Below are positions 48,304-61,901 of a DNA stretch of 64,000 nt, in pieces. The DNA comes from Centropus unirufus (lineage: Eukaryota; Chordata; Aves; Cuculiformes; Centropidae): NCBI GenBank assembly GCA_013397695.1, contig VYZI01001052.1, positions 18,335-82,334 of the forward strand, read 5' to 3'. Under the pieces are notes generated by a model, which was not told the DNA's origin, ran no database searches, and saw only the letters and a program-made list of their open reading frames with translations. A program made the translations under genes and the position numbers. How positions within the stretch are numbered: the stretch's first letter is position 1; the number at the start of each line of letters is the position of its first letter.

Positions 48304-48341
48304 CAGCTCTCTTGTGTGATGTGGTGGCTCTTAAAAGAGCC
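48304..48341 (-). terminator. H3 3' stem-loop and downstream element
   Basis: Stem-loop 48326-48341 (loop UUUA on the minus strand); AGAGAGCTG at 48304-48312. Confidence 0.94.
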
Positions 48342-48373
48342 TTTAGGGTGCAGGGATGAAGGATCAGAGAAGC

Positions 48374-48802
<429 letters not shown>

Positions 48803-48854
48803 CTAGCAGGAACAACCGCTACGACGAACTGATGCAGCGCTTTCGCTGTGCTGG

Positions 48855-48942
48855 CTTTTATGCATGCCCCCCTCTCCCTATTGGCTCGCACCAACGCGCC
48901 GTTCTTATTGAGCACATTTGAATCCGAAAAGCCCGCCTTTTC
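48855..48942 (-). promoter_or_regulatory. H3 promoter
   Basis: Minus strand CATAAAAG (48855-48862) in the TATA position and CCAAT (48880-48884). Further up, plus-strand CGAAAAGCCCGCCTTTTC (48925-48942) resembles the palindrome CGAAAAGC...GCTTTTCG in the module at 55771-55790. Confidence 0.8.
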
Positions 48943-48999
48943 TCCAACCGCCCAGCGGCGCCGACCCTCCCCCCTCTCGTTTGAGATTTTGTCTGCATC

Positions 49000-49980
49000 T
49001 TGTAATCTATTTCGAAAATGCAGACCTTTAAAGCAAATTGTTAAAATGGAAATTTGTAATTATTCTGTCCTTAGCTCGTGGAAGAGTCATGGCTTTTCTT
49101 TAATTCTAACTCAGAGTGTCGAAAAATGAGTGTTGTACTGGTCTTCCATACTACAAATCCAAAAACTAAGCGAGAATTACTGGGATTTTTTTATTTATTT
49201 TTCCTTTGTTGCATTTTTGTTTGTTTTATTTTCCAGGGGCCAGGGGATAGTGTTGGGAGTGTTTTGAAGTCTGGTTTTTTTCTTCTACAGAGTACTTCCA
49301 TCTGCGGGCAGTAGAGAGTAATAGTGGAGCTGCTACAGTAACTGCTTTTGGATTGGGATTAATTGCATATGAAAATGCTCTAATGCAAGGGATTACGTTT
49401 TAACGACTATTATTTTTTTCAGTATGTGAGGTACTACTAAACTGTTGCCTGCTGGAAATGCAACATTTTAGTCCATGAGATTTCGGGTTTCCCCACTGCA
49501 TATTTCACCTGCTTTTCTAAGCAAGAGTTGCCCTTAGTGCCCGAGTAACAAGGGCTTTCAGCAGAAGGAATGAGTGTTGCTGACATCGGATAGGGAGAAC
49601 TGCACAGGCTGCAGTGTCGTTAAAAAATCACCTCTTAACATTTCAAACACTGGACACAATTTCCCCCAAAACAATTTCAAAGGACAGAGTTGGATCACTC
49701 TGTTTTTTGGGTTTTTTTGAGTTCACGGGGAAACCAGCTGCGACTTTACACCCCGTGCTGGTAGGTTTCTATTAGGAGTTTACATGATTTATGTACCAGT
49801 ACAGATCTAGTTCTGGGTTCCTGCACCTACTCAACTACAACAGCTTGTAACATCTTTGTAACGTTTTGTAACATTTGTAACTTTGTAACATTTGTAACAT
49901 AGGAAAAATAGATAGTATTTCTAAAAACTAAACATTGAAAAACGTTTAACAAATATTTTTGCTCAGGAAATTTGAAGCAA
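49000..49980. other. Intergenic between H3 and H4
   Basis: No gene seen. It contains a short tandem repeat at 49844-49900. Confidence 0.5.
49844..49900. repeat. TTTGTAACA short tandem repeat
   Basis: About six imperfect copies of a 8-10 base unit TTTGTAACA. Confidence 0.9.
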
Positions 49981-49982
49981 CA

Positions 49983-50024
49983 CAGCCCTTTTTGAAGAAA
50001 ACGTGGATGGCTCTGAAAAGAGCC
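49983..50024 (-). terminator. H4 3' stem-loop and downstream element
   Basis: Stem-loop 50009-50024 (loop UUUC); AAAGGGCTG at 49983-49991. Confidence 0.94.
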
Positions 50025-50056
50025 TTTGGGTTGTCGAGGTGCAGGAACGAAAAGCT

Positions 50057-50545
<489 letters not shown>

Positions 50546-50903
50546 TCATGCGAACTTCGGTGATAGGGTTTAGTGCTGTTACCCTATTTCACTAAGGTTT
50601 TCCTTTCTTTTTTTTTTTCGAGAGAGCAAATGCGTGGGGTTTATGTGCATTATGGTTTATTTTTTAAGCTTTTTTAGATCGTGTTTTTTTAGAAATAAAC
50701 TTTCAACAATACAGAGGTACCCCACTTACTGAATCTCTTCAAGCCTTTGATTTTTTTGCTATGATTTTTATTTTTCATCGTGGGTGTGTGTTACGTGTTT
50801 TAATTTCACCTAATTGCTGAGTTTTCTGATTATATTAATTCTCTTGCGTGGCTTCCGTGTTTTAAGCAGATGCTCCTCAGGGTTTTTAGTGGAGCATGTG
50901 GCA

Positions 50904-50920
50904 GCAAAATCTGTCCAATC
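50904..50920 (+). promoter_or_regulatory. Orphan CCAAT-centred element
   Basis: GCAAAATCTGTCCAATC, one base from the copy at 10196-10212. It lies about 540 bases upstream of the minus-strand H4 and points away from it, the same geometry as 21717-21733 relative to its H4. Confidence 0.4.
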
Positions 50921-52300
50921 GTGTTTCTGAGAAGTTCTACCCCTCCTTGAATCTCTTTCTTATTTCCATTTCCTCTTGTTTCTGAATACTTTCTCCAGGA
51001 GAGTTTACTGGTAAAGGTATATTAATGAAAATTTTAACCCTTGCAGACTTCGGTTTGATTTTCTAATGTAAAACAATTATTTTGGATGAATATTTTTACA
51101 GTATTTTCTGCTCTTGTAGTGGCATAGGCAATAATGTAGCTACTTTTTAGAGAGAGTTTTAAAAAGAAATATATAAAAAGAACTGTGTTTTTTTCCTAAA
51201 GTGAAAGGTATTTAACCCTGGTTTGCTTTTTTGGGGGGCAGAAAATCTTCCATGTTTATGCTGTTGAAAGCAAGATATTTAACAAAAATCACAGCAATAA
51301 CTATTCCATAGCTGGCTTTTGACATGGAAGTGATCACGGTGAAATGAAGTTTCCAGTGTTATTTGCTGCCCTCTCATGGACATTATTCTGGATTGTTTTT
51401 TTCATGGGTTTCAACAAAATTCAGCTGCTGTATATAATATTATAGCTTCAAGGACTGAATAAAATATAAAAGTGGCTTTATAACGTCTGGTATGAATAGA
51501 AAGAAACAAACAAACCCCCTTGTAATATCCTAACCATAAATATTCTTGACTGTTTTCTAGCAAAGTATCTCTGACATGGAACTTTCACACATCATGTCAT
51601 GTTTTCTGTAATTTGCTACTTGAAATATTTTCTTTTAATGGTTAATTGACTCTTAAGATAATTTTGCTACTTTCAGCTGAAACTTAAAGATCAGGTTTAA
51701 TAAAGCAATTTTGTGTTCTAAATCAGAAATGCTTCAGATACTGTTTGTAATGCTTTGGATTAAACACAAAACATTGATTAAAAATCAAAGTTGACAATTC
51801 ACTCTGTATGAGCAGCCCTTAAATGATTCTAAGATTGTAGTATCCCTTCTAGGAAGGGAATTTTAGGGACTGGGACTGAACTATTCTGGGAAACCAGGCC
51901 ATTGTGAGAAACTGCGCACTTTGTAGTCAGTTCCTCTGTCATTCCAAGGAGATTTTAGAGCAAGGTAGCTGAATCTTGCACTGGTAAGGAAAGAGACTTA
52001 CTGTAGCATTTGCTGCAGCCTTTATTGTTCTCTGAGTATACAACAAAGTCCAGGTTCTTAATGACAGTGTACCTTAGCCTTACTTGCTGCAGAGCTCTCT
52101 GAGCCCACTCAGCAATGAAAATCCATTTTTTTCAGTCTGCTCAGCCCTTGGGAATCTGACTATATCACAGGATGCCCTGGGAGTTACTTTCACTTGCAGA
52201 CACTTGACATGAGGTTGCTTAACAATCGTATGCTTTACCAAATCATCTTCCCATGCAGTCACTGATGAGTTGTCCAGCTCTGGAGAGCTGGCTTTTTGGG

Positions 52301-52366
52301 TTTGTTTGTTTGTTTGTTTGTTTATTATTTTATATTATTTTATTTATTNTTATTTTATTTTATTTT
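52301..52366. repeat. TTTG / TTTTA simple repeat
   Basis: TTTG units followed by TTTTA/TTTAT units, with an unresolved base at 52349. Confidence 0.9.
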
Positions 52367-54827
52367 CACGGGGTAGAATTAACGTAGGGGTATAATAATA
52401 TAATATATATAATCCTGCTCCATACTGAGCTGCTTCTACTCAAGAATCCGTGTCTCCCCACTCAGCTCCTTCCTCTTGAGAACCTGTAAAAGTAGTCATG
52501 AAAATACATATTCATATCTTTCCCTTTGTTCAACCCAGAATATTACGAATGGCTTTTTCCCTCCTTTTTTCGTTTTAGGATTCTCACATCAACTAAGGGA
52601 GTGCAACAGCAGTGCAAGCCTCTAAGAGAGTCCTTTTTATTGTTTTATTGTTTTCCAAAAACACAGTAAGGCCATGCAGGATAAACCCTTACTCTCACAT
52701 GATAGAAACTAGAAGAAAAGAAACAGTGATAGATAAAAGCACAGGAGTAATAGAACCCACTACCAGAGAAAAGTGATAAAGAAATGCACGTACAGAAATT
52801 ACGTGGGTCCATGTTAATCTGACAGGGAATGTGGTTTTGCGGTAACTAGTGTTTATGAAAAATCCTGTAACCCCATAATACAAGTATGTTCAACAGTACA
52901 AGATGTTTTATTATTCTCTGAGGGAGTAACTTGATTTCCACAGAATTCTTGCCAGAAGGCTGCTGAGAGTCTGCACTACTATAGGGAAAATCTACCTAGC
53001 TCACCCTTTTGGCATTATTTTATTTCTTAATTTCTACCTGTATTTCTCTTTGTTGGAACACTGCAGACTTTTGATACCTCCATTTCTAATTAGTAAGTAA
53101 GTCTGTGAAATGAAAAGTTGATTCCATGGAAGAGAAACCAAATGGAATTAAATCTTCCTTGTACTATTTTGAAATTCTGACCTCTGTTGGTTTTTTTGTT
53201 TGTTTCTTTGGGGTTTTTTGGTGGTTTTTTTTCTGAAAATTTTAGACAGTATTTAGAATAAAAACAGTGGATGGTTGGTTTTTCTAATTCAATATTAGTC
53301 ACGTACTAAGCATTGGTCTTTTTTTGCCTCCTTTTAAGCCGCCCCCTCTCTGGCCACCAGCAACTCCGTTCTCCATGTTAAATAGTTGTACAGAATCACT
53401 GATCAATCTGATTCTAATCCAGTTCCCAGTTCAAAACTATACCTGACAGAGATAATGTGTTTTGTTCCTGAGATCAAAAAACTCTTCTTGCTGTATTACT
53501 TGTGTTCCAGACAGCTGTATTCATGTTCTGTAATGCTGGAAAATGTCCATGCAGTGAGGGCACTGTAGAAATTTGAGATATGTACTCTCCATCTCAGAAT
53601 ATGCATTAATCTGAGCACTTAAAAAATGTGAAAGAGGCTAGGGCCATAACATAGCCTATATACAAAGTTCAATAGGGGCTGCATGGCAACAGAGATGACC
53701 TGTGATATAAGATAAATATCTTTATATATAATAGAAGTCTTGTTGGAATCTTATTTTGGGATATAAATACAACCCCTGTATGTGGTAGGAACTGTTTGGG
53801 GAAGCTTCTCCTTTTTTGGTTTGCAGAAGAGGACAATTGACCAAAACAGAGACTGGGATAAGGGCAGGATGGGCAAGAAAAATTTTCCTTGCAACAGACA
53901 TACCCAACAAACTGTACAGATTGTCAGTGTTCTAAGATGATAAAACCAAAGAATGTTATGCCCTCTTAGTTGTTTTGAGGATTGACTATTAATTCTGAGC
54001 ATACATCCAAGTCCTTTCAAGATGTCCTGAAAAATTTTATTTTAGCATGTGGCACATTTTGGCAAATACTGAGCAGAGTTCATCTCTTTTTCTTTCTCCC
54101 AGTTTTGTGAGGCATCATAACAGTTTTGAGAAAAGAAATTAATGCCTAAGTGTAAAAAAAAAAAGATGCCATCCAACAAAGTGTGATCTGTTCCCTCTCC
54201 TCTGCAATCATAAATCACACACTTGAACCTCAGCTCAGTAAGCTAGTTAGAAAGATGAGTCATGACAGCAGAATAGGATCCCCTATTTTTTTTTCCCTTA
54301 GGATATCATCTTCTCTTATAACCAGAACACAAAACTGCTTAAGTAGACAAACAGTGACTTGTGGAAGATGACATTTGGGCCTGATTAGATGCTGTAGCAG
54401 TGAATTTATTTAAGACAAGCTATTTCTGAGGAGAATCTGTGTGGAGTTTTTTACACCCACAATTGATGATAGCCACAGGGCTAACAAGTCAAAGGCTGAG
54501 GTGTAGGAGGGTGAAAAAGATTGAATTAGTCATAGTGACTGATACTTCAGTGGTGCAATTGGCATTTACATGACAGTACCCTGCCCCCACAAGGTCCTTT
54601 TCCTCAAGTCACTCTTGACCTTTGTCATTGTACCGTCTTTTCTGAGCTGGGAAAGAGTCTCCAGTAGGTACCTATGAGTCTCTGCCTAGTTCAGCTTTAC
54701 AAATTAAATAGATTTTTTTTTTGTGTGTTAATTTCGTCCCTCTACTTGACACTTAGTGTAGCCTACATAGCTTTTCCATTCCGTGTTTCTGCATACACAT
54801 ACACTACCTTTCTGTGTTGTGGAAGTT

Positions 54828-54920
54828 TCATAGAATAATAGAATTACAGAATGGTTTGCATCAAAAGGGACCTTAATGATTATCATATAGTTTCAATCCC
54901 CCTGACACAGACAGGGACTT
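54828..54920 (-). mobile_element. Short CR1 LINE 3' fragment
   Basis: The reverse-sense CR1 end: TCATAGAATAATAGAATTACAG, then a diverged ...GGGACCTTAATGATTATC... segment. Confidence 0.82.
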
Positions 54921-55239
54921 AAAAATAAAGCATTTCTTTCCCTTTTGGCATGGGGATTCAGGACGTGGACAGGCTTTGCAGAAACAGTCATATTGGCAAA
55001 ATTTGATCCCACCGTTTCTCCTCTAACCTGCAGAGATGCTATTTCTGGGGAATCTCTTCAGATATGCAAGCTTAACAGCTATGAACTTGAGATCAACTAT
55101 CTTTTGTTGTGAGCTCGGCGGGTGATTACACGGAATTCTCCTGCCCTCTGGGAAAGCAGTGGTACCAGCAGTGTGACTAAAGCGAGGAAACAGCCTTACA
55201 CTTCTCCCGGACTGTTTCTCACTGCTGACGCCCAGGCAG

Positions 55240-56110
55240 AGCTAAGCCGAGCGAAGAGCATCGCTTAACTGCAGTAAAGGCGATGGAAGGAAGGTACGGT
55301 CGAGCCACCGGGAAGAGCAGGCAGTTGCAGGGTTGTTAGGCGCAGAGAGCAAGGGATGGGGGGAGGAGAAGACGTGCGGGAGACTCCGATCCCTGCAGGT
55401 TTTTCCCGCGACCGGCGTTACCACCGAGCAGCTCCGCTGACGAAAGGAACCCCCGGCACGCCGCTAAGAACAAAGTCCGGCAGCTTCGAGGAGCAAATTC
55501 AGCACCGAAGGCGAGGGCGGGCAGCACCAAGGACTGCTCAAAAGGCAGCTCCGAACATCCGTGCCTCTCGGACCCCGCCCTCCGTACTATTTCTAGGGAA
55601 GGGACGAGCTATCAAGGGGCAGAACTGAACTGGGAGAGAGAAAGCCCTTAGGACGAGCGGCAAGCACGAACTCCGGACGTTCATTTGTCTTTTTCGCCGA
55701 GGAAAAAAAAAGTCTATTTAACCCGAAAACTGCTGTGTGTCAGGAAAGCCCAAGAGTCTCAGCCAATCTACGAAAAGCGCGGGCTTTTCGAAATCGGTAG
55801 AGCTCCGGGAGGCCGGCAGGAGCGGTTGCGTGCGCGGGTCTTCATCCTCCGGTCATAGGAGGAGCCCCAGGGAGAAGCAGCGCCCGTCTATACACTCCAC
55901 CTCGACTCTTTCCCGAGCCGGGGCACCATGAGCGCTGCTCAGCTTCCGGGGGGAATCGCACCGATTTCTTACAGCTGAGGGAAAGTGGTTTGCAGCGACA
56001 CCCGCGGGTGTGTGTTAAGATGAACTCGATCGCGGAGAACACTGCAGCGGGGCTACGCGACTTCTGCGGCGAGACACAAATAAAGCTTACTGTTACCGGA
56101 TCGAACCTAC
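55240..56110 (+). promoter_or_regulatory. CpG-rich module downstream of H1 with CDE/CHR-like motif
   Basis: A CpG island of nearly 900 bases. CCAAT (55763-55767) is followed by the palindrome CGAAAAGCGCGGGCTTTTCG (55771-55790) and AAAT, containing GCGCGG, 4 bases, TTCGAA. The second shared block GGAATCGCACCGATT is at 55952-55966, and an AATAAA is at about 56087-56092. The layout could make a short plus-strand RNA converging on the H1 3' end. No protein is recognisable. Confidence 0.4.
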
Positions 56111-56172
56111 GCTAGATCAGTGCTGAAGTGATCAACCCTAGAATTGCATGCACACACGCAAAATAAGTGGTT

Positions 56173-56213
56173 CAGCTCTTTTGGGGAAAGCTTGGGTGGC
56201 TCTGAAAAGAGCC
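56173..56213 (-). terminator. H1 3' stem-loop and downstream element
   Basis: Stem-loop 56198-56213 (loop UUUC on the minus strand); AAAGAGCTG at 56173-56181. The 14 bases at 56189-56202 are identical, in reverse complement, to 4323-4336 in the H1 pseudogene. Confidence 0.95.
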
Positions 56214-56254
56214 GTTGGGTTAATCTGCAAGGCAGACGGGTGTTTGAGGTTCGT

Positions 56255-56923
56255 TTATTTCTTCTTGGGCGCTGCCTTCTTCGCCTTGGCTGGTTTTGGC
56301 TTGGCTGCCTTGGGCTTGGCTGCTTTGGGCTTCACAGCTTTTGCCTTGGCCGGGCTCTTGGCTGCCACCTTTTTGGGCTTAGCAGCCTTAGTGGCCTTGG
56401 GGCTCTTGGCAGTTTTCTTGGCCGCGGCAGCCGCCGGCTTCTTAGCTTTCTTAGGGCTCTTCTTGGCTGTCACCGCTTTCCTGGGCTTCTTGGCAGCGCT
56501 GGCGGGCTTCCTGGCCGCCGGCTTCTTGGGCTTGGCCGCGGCTGTGCGCTTCTTGGAGGCTTTCTCCTTCACTTCTCCGGGCTTCTTATTAATGCGAAAA
56601 GAGCCGGAGGCACCGGTGCCCTTGGTCTGCACCAGGGTGCCCTTGCTGACCAGACTCTTGAGCCCCAGCTTGATGCGACTGTTGCTTTTCTCCACATCGT
56701 AGCCGCCGGCGGCCAGCGCCTTCTTGAGCGCGGCGAGGGAGAGCCCCTTGCGCTCCTTGGAGGCGGACACGGCCTTGGTGATCAGCTCGGTGACGCTGGG
56801 GCCGGCGGGCTTGCGGGCTTTGGAGCCGCCCGCCGCCTTCTTCGGCTTCTTGGCGGCGCTAGCCTTGGCCGGTGCCGGAGCGGCAGCAACATCGGGCGCT
56901 GCTACGGGAGCGGTCTCAGCCAT
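56255..56923 (-). CDS. H1: Linker histone H1 (222 residues)
   Basis: N-terminal tail MAETAPVAAPDVAAAPAPAK, winged-helix globular domain at about residues 41-113, then a Lys/Ala/Pro tail with three SP motifs (SPKK, SPKA, SPAK) that are CDK-type sites. It is a distinct H1 subtype from the gene at 29005: different N-terminal tail, Ser80 for Asn, Ser93 for Gly, Ile for Leu in GSFR[I/L]NKK, and tail changes such as PAARKP and PRKAVTAKK. The start follows a TATA, CCAAT and AAACACA arrangement typical of H1 genes. Confidence 0.97.
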   Translation of the reverse strand: MAETAPVAAPDVAAAPAPAKASAAKKPKKAAGGSKARKPAGPSVTELITKAVSASKERKGLSLAALKKALAAGGYDVEKSNSRIKLGLKSLVSKGTLVQTKGTGASGSFRINKKPGEVKEKASKKRTAAAKPKKPAARKPASAAKKPRKAVTAKKSPKKAKKPAAAAAKKTAKSPKATKAAKPKKVAAKSPAKAKAVKPKAAKPKAAKPKPAKAKKAAPKKK

Positions 56924-56980
56924 GTCGCTGCCTGCGAGGCCGGCGCTAACAATAGCGACAGCAGCGGCGCCCCCGCCTCC

Positions 56981-57048
56981 TTTTATAGCGGGGCCGCGCG
57001 CGCTGATTGGTGCAGGCCTCGCCGCCCGCCGCCGCGTCCGCTGTGTTT
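56981..57048 (-). promoter_or_regulatory. H1 promoter
   Basis: Minus strand TATAAAA (56981-56987), CCAAT (57006-57010) and AAACACA H1 box (57042-57048). Confidence 0.9.
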
Positions 57049-60000
57049 TTTCCCGGTCTAAAAAAGGTTTTTTCTCCCGAAATTTAAATCCGATGCGTCC
57101 CGTTCCTCGACAGGCGGGGAGAGGGACGTCTGCCCTACCAGCTAACGGAGCTTCCCGTCCGACGGAGCAGAAATGAGGGTAGAGCGACTCCTGAAACTCC
57201 GCGGCGTGGAGCCGCAGAGACCTCGGGAGAGAGAAACTTTCGTTTTATCCTTCAAATTAAAACTATACAATTCACTAAATCCGCACAGCCGGAGTGAAAC
57301 ATTGTGCTTTAGAATGTCCTCTTTGAATCAAGGCAAATCCCAGAGTGGTTTGAAGCGTTGATCTCAGGGAAAATTGATATTAAAGCCGAGGAAGTAACAC
57401 AGGTTCACTCCGTAGTCCCGGACGCAGAGCTGGCTCCCTTGTCCAAGCCTCTTTCCTCCGAAATCACATAAACTCACTCAATGTCTCTTCAGAGTCCATG
57501 GTGTCTTAACTAATGCCTTTCTGGGGATAAGTTTGTCCTTCAGCAGCCGATTGTGAAAGCCGATGTTACTTTAGATCTGCTTAGGTACTTCTATGGAACA
57601 GAACACCCACACGTCCTTGTGGAGGCTGATGTTCCGATCATTACAGTTCAAATGCAACCATAAGGAACTCTCCTTTCGTTGGTTAAATTCAGGAGTCTGC
57701 ATAGTTGCAATTGCCGTAGACGGGCCTTTAATCTTGAAAAAGTATAAAACCATTTGTCTTTGCATCGTGATTTGATGAAATTGATGGGGAAATAGAATCT
57801 GAGGCGTAGTGAAAAATGAACTGGACTGGTTACTGAAACTGCAAATTTGGCCCTTAAAGTGTATGCTTTGTAATCAGACATTTCGACATTCAAAACTGAT
57901 TTCCCTGTTTGAGGAATGAATGTTGATCCTGTAAGTATTTTGTTTGCATAACAGCATTTTGTGGTGCGCTGCTTTGCTCCTTTCAGAAGTAAAATAAGAA
58001 TTTATACATTTTCATGCAACTCCATATTCCAAACAATGGATGAATTCTTTTCTTTCTTTGGCTTCAATGGCATGTTGCTTTCACCAAACAGCTAACAGTT
58101 GCCCTGCAATAATGATGTGTTTCATAGACTGGAAACCAGCTCCTTAAACTGGTGAGCAATTCTAGTCAGGGTGCGTGAAATGCTGGTACAAAGTAGAGCT
58201 CCTGCTTCCAGGGACTGTGAAAATATACAAATACACTGAATCAGGTCTCCATGTGATATTTCAGAAATATCATACTCTCTTCTGATTATTCTTACTTAAC
58301 TGAAAATGCTGAAGGGCTACAATCAAACCACAGGCTAAGAATTAATCAGTAATTAACATACTTTTTTTTTTCTCTGCTTGGAGGTGAAATGTGAGAAGAA
58401 ATACAGCTCTGTGAGGTCTCCCAGTGATTGCATTTCAGCCTGTAAAAGAAAAGTAAATACATGTTTTGGGTGATCTGGGAGCAACAATGAGCATTACAGC
58501 ACTGCAAAGTGTGAACATGCAGAACTGTACATTGTGTAGTGATTAAACACAGCAACTGAAAAATAGTTTAAATGCCCATTTTATCTGATGGTTATTTCTT
58601 ATAATGAGGGAGCATTTAGGTCCTCAGTGATATGACTCAACCTGGATCAGAAATGCTGATACTCTCATGAATTATTTTTTTTTAACTAGTGGCAGTGAGC
58701 CCCTTGTAAAAAATAACAGTGATTTCAAATTGTCCCAGAGACACCAGAGATAAGATTTTGTAACTCTTTAGTCCATTGATGTCTGTGTATAAGTGCCACA
58801 GTTATTTTTCAAACAATTCACATGTCATGGAAGTTTTCTGTCAATTCTCTGGACTAGTAAATAAAAAAATACTGTAATCTTTATCAGTTTCTGAAAGATT
58901 CCTAGTAATCTTCTTATTTGCCTCATATTTTTTAAGGTAGATACAGACTCAGATTTCTAAGTAGAAATGGAACATTATTTTTTCAGTTTCATTTTCATGG
59001 TTGTTTCTTGAATTGGAAACTGGAAAGTGTTTTGAGATTTGATTCAGATCTCTCAAGTCCATCATTGCTTCATGGAAGTTATACTTCTGTACATTGGAGA
59101 TCATGCCTATCCACTGTGTGAGACATTTGTTACCAAGAAAAGACTGACTGGTACTATCAGGCTGTGTGTTCTCATAGGAAAAATAAATCATTATCATCTC
59201 CCATACCTCATAGGTCAAATCAAAGAAAGGTGTAAACCGGAAGACAGGAAGGGGAAACATAAGTGTTGAAGTAACTCACAGATCATTTGCCTCCCTCTGG
59301 CTCTTTTATTCAGTTGCATTTTGGTTTTAGATACTTAAGCATAATATCTTAGAGCTATCCAACTATTTTAATCATGGTAATGCAAGTGGATTTTAATTTC
59401 TAAGCCACTCTCTGTAGGCTGATATTTAATTTTTCAGCTACTGCAAAATATAATCCCAGACATAGCATGTGTTCGACATGGAAACTTGGCGTAGTTACAC
59501 AGGTACAGCAGGAAGGCTCCTCTGGGCTTTGATTCTTCAGGCAGAAGTTGTATTTGGGTATCACCGATCTGTTCAACTTTTCTTCATTTTAGAATCAGTG
59601 TTGATAAAAATACTGACATATTTTAACAGAAGTGTGTTACTTTGCTTCCAGAAAATAAATATTTTGATGAATTAGCACAGGTCTGAGGAGAGATTATATC
59701 CAGAATTTCTTTAAGAGTTTACTACCATAAAAATGAACCATTTTCATGAGAATGTGGTGGCTTCAGATTTTGCATTAACCTCCCCATCACACACATGCCT
59801 CTTGCCAATTCAGGTTTGTGCAAACTGCTTACTAAAACCAGACATCTCTCTTTGCTCCTATTTCAAGCAAGAATAATGGGGTAAATAGTATAAAATAATT
59901 GTTGCACTGCCTTTTAACGTCTTCTTTCAAAGTTGATAGCAATCACGTGTTCTAATATTCCATAAATTTTGACACCCCCCCTTGCTTCCTTCTGCTTAAG

Positions 60001-60606
60001 AAAACCATAGGCTCCAATTGTTTTTCTTATTGCATTTATTTTTCTGAATTACTAGGAAATTAGAAGAATAAATCTTGATGCAATATTTTCATTATCACCA
60101 TGCATAAATGAACAGCAGCCAATTTCTTTACCATGAATTGTGGCTTCCACAATGATGTGGCTCTTGTCTTACTTGTAGGGCAATAATTTATGGTTCTGCC
60201 AAATTTATGCATACAGGCCATAACTCATTATGAGTTACACACTACAAAAATATTAAGAAGAGTTTACATTTCACATTTGAAAGAAATCACTAAACATTTA
60301 TTTTCATACAAAAAACATGTCTCATCATCAAGAAACTGAACCATTTTTTAAAAAAAATCAAATACAAATGAAAACCACTTCTCTGTCTTCTGGGCTTCAA
60401 CCACTAGTGCTCTTGAGACTACAGAAAACTTGCTGCTCAGCATACAGAAACTCTAATAGACAGGAAGTCTTCTTTGTCATTTTCCTCTCATATGTAGAAA
60501 GAGCAGTTTCTGAGACAGCGTTATGCCCAACAGTAGTCAGATAGTAGCTAGTGTTGGCTCAGTGACACAAAGATGAAAATGACAAGACGGAACAATTCAA
60601 GGTCAG

Positions 60607-60680
60607 ACACAGAATGGTAGGGGTTGGAAAGGATCACTGGAGATCATCTAGTTCAACCTCCAATTGACAGTATAGATCTT
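60607..60680 (-). mobile_element. Short CR1 LINE 3' fragment
   Basis: ACACAGAATGGTAGGGGTTGG followed by ...GATCATCTAGTTCAACC..., the hallmark CR1 3' end in reverse sense. Confidence 0.88.
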
Positions 60681-61871
60681 GTAATAAGTATGGCCTAGAA
60701 AGAATAATTTTCTAGCTGGCAGATTCCCAAAGCTGACCGAAGAACAAGGTAATGTACACTGTTTTTCTGAAAAATATTTTAAAGCATCCTCCAGAATTGC
60801 AGCATTAGGATGTGAGTGGACTCATCTAGCCAACAGGCAGCAGGCTGATGTCACCCTATGTAAACTTCAGTTATAGCACAAACCGGCAGAGTTTTGATTA
60901 GCAGTGAGAGAAGTTCAGGATGTTTGGGAAACTTCTACTGCACTTAAAACTTTTTTTCTTTTCCTCCATGTGGCAAAAGAAGTACACAGAATTGTGCAAC
61001 AACATTGATAATGGTCTAATTCCTTTTACTGCGTAACTGCCAAAGATGTGAGGGCTACGTTAAACAAGGTTCTTGCTTTTCAACATTGAAAGGAATGCCT
61101 CTCTGATTGATTAAAAGCTTATTAAATCAATACTGTCTTTTTAGCATTAAAATAATAAAAAATAAAAATATTTATAATTTAAGAGCTGTCTATTTCTCTC
61201 TGCAAGAAAGAATAGATTTGCATTTCTCCTTTAATACCTGAAGCTCTTCTTGTCCCTTAATGTCATGAAAACAAATGTTTTAACTGAACATTTATGTAAC
61301 ACAAAGGAAAAATTTACCTATAATCTAATAGTCGAAAAAGGGAAGGAGTTAAAGCTGTTAGGATCTTCCATTCATTTACTTCATGCTTGGAATCAATGAG
61401 TAAACTCCCCAAATTTGAGAAACAATGTGTCCCTGTAGTCTAAACCCTGCCTCTTTTTTTTAAGGCTTTAACTGTTACAAATGTAAGGTATTCATCAGGT
61501 GAATACTTCAGCATGTACTGAAGTACAGTGGGTGAAGTTAATTTGCTGTGTCATAAGTGAATGGAAAGGAAATTCATAAAGGTGTCAAGGCATACACAAA
61601 ACATAGCTTTCTAAGGACCCACATATTTGAAAGAGCTTAGGGGTATATACATGAACAAGGGCCAGGACAGCCTTTTCAAAGTAATTTGTACAGTTAGCTG
61701 CAGTTGGGAGTCATTTTGAAAATCAGTTTAGAAATTACATGCTCACATTTCACACCTTCAATGTTGGTCCTCACTGACCAAACAGAGTTGTGTTAGTAAC
61801 ATATAAATCAGAACTTAATCTGCATATAAACTATTTTTGCACCGATGTCTGACAAACCAGCACCTGCAATG

Positions 61872-61901
61872 ACAAAACAAAAACAAAAACAAAAACAAAA
61901 A
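61872..61901. repeat. CAAAAA simple repeat
   Basis: Tandem ACAAAA/CAAAAA units. Confidence 0.9.

Larger units (their letters stand above)
50930..55230. other. Intergenic, no gene seen
   Basis: AT-rich spacer with a T-rich simple repeat (52301-52366, including a single N at 52349) and a short CR1 piece (54828-54920). No recognised gene. Confidence 0.5.

Noticed and set aside
59298..59318. GGCTCTTTTATTCAG resembling half a histone stem-loop
   Set aside because: No complementary arm, no downstream element and no histone sequence upstream. Unlike the relic at 4323 it stands alone.
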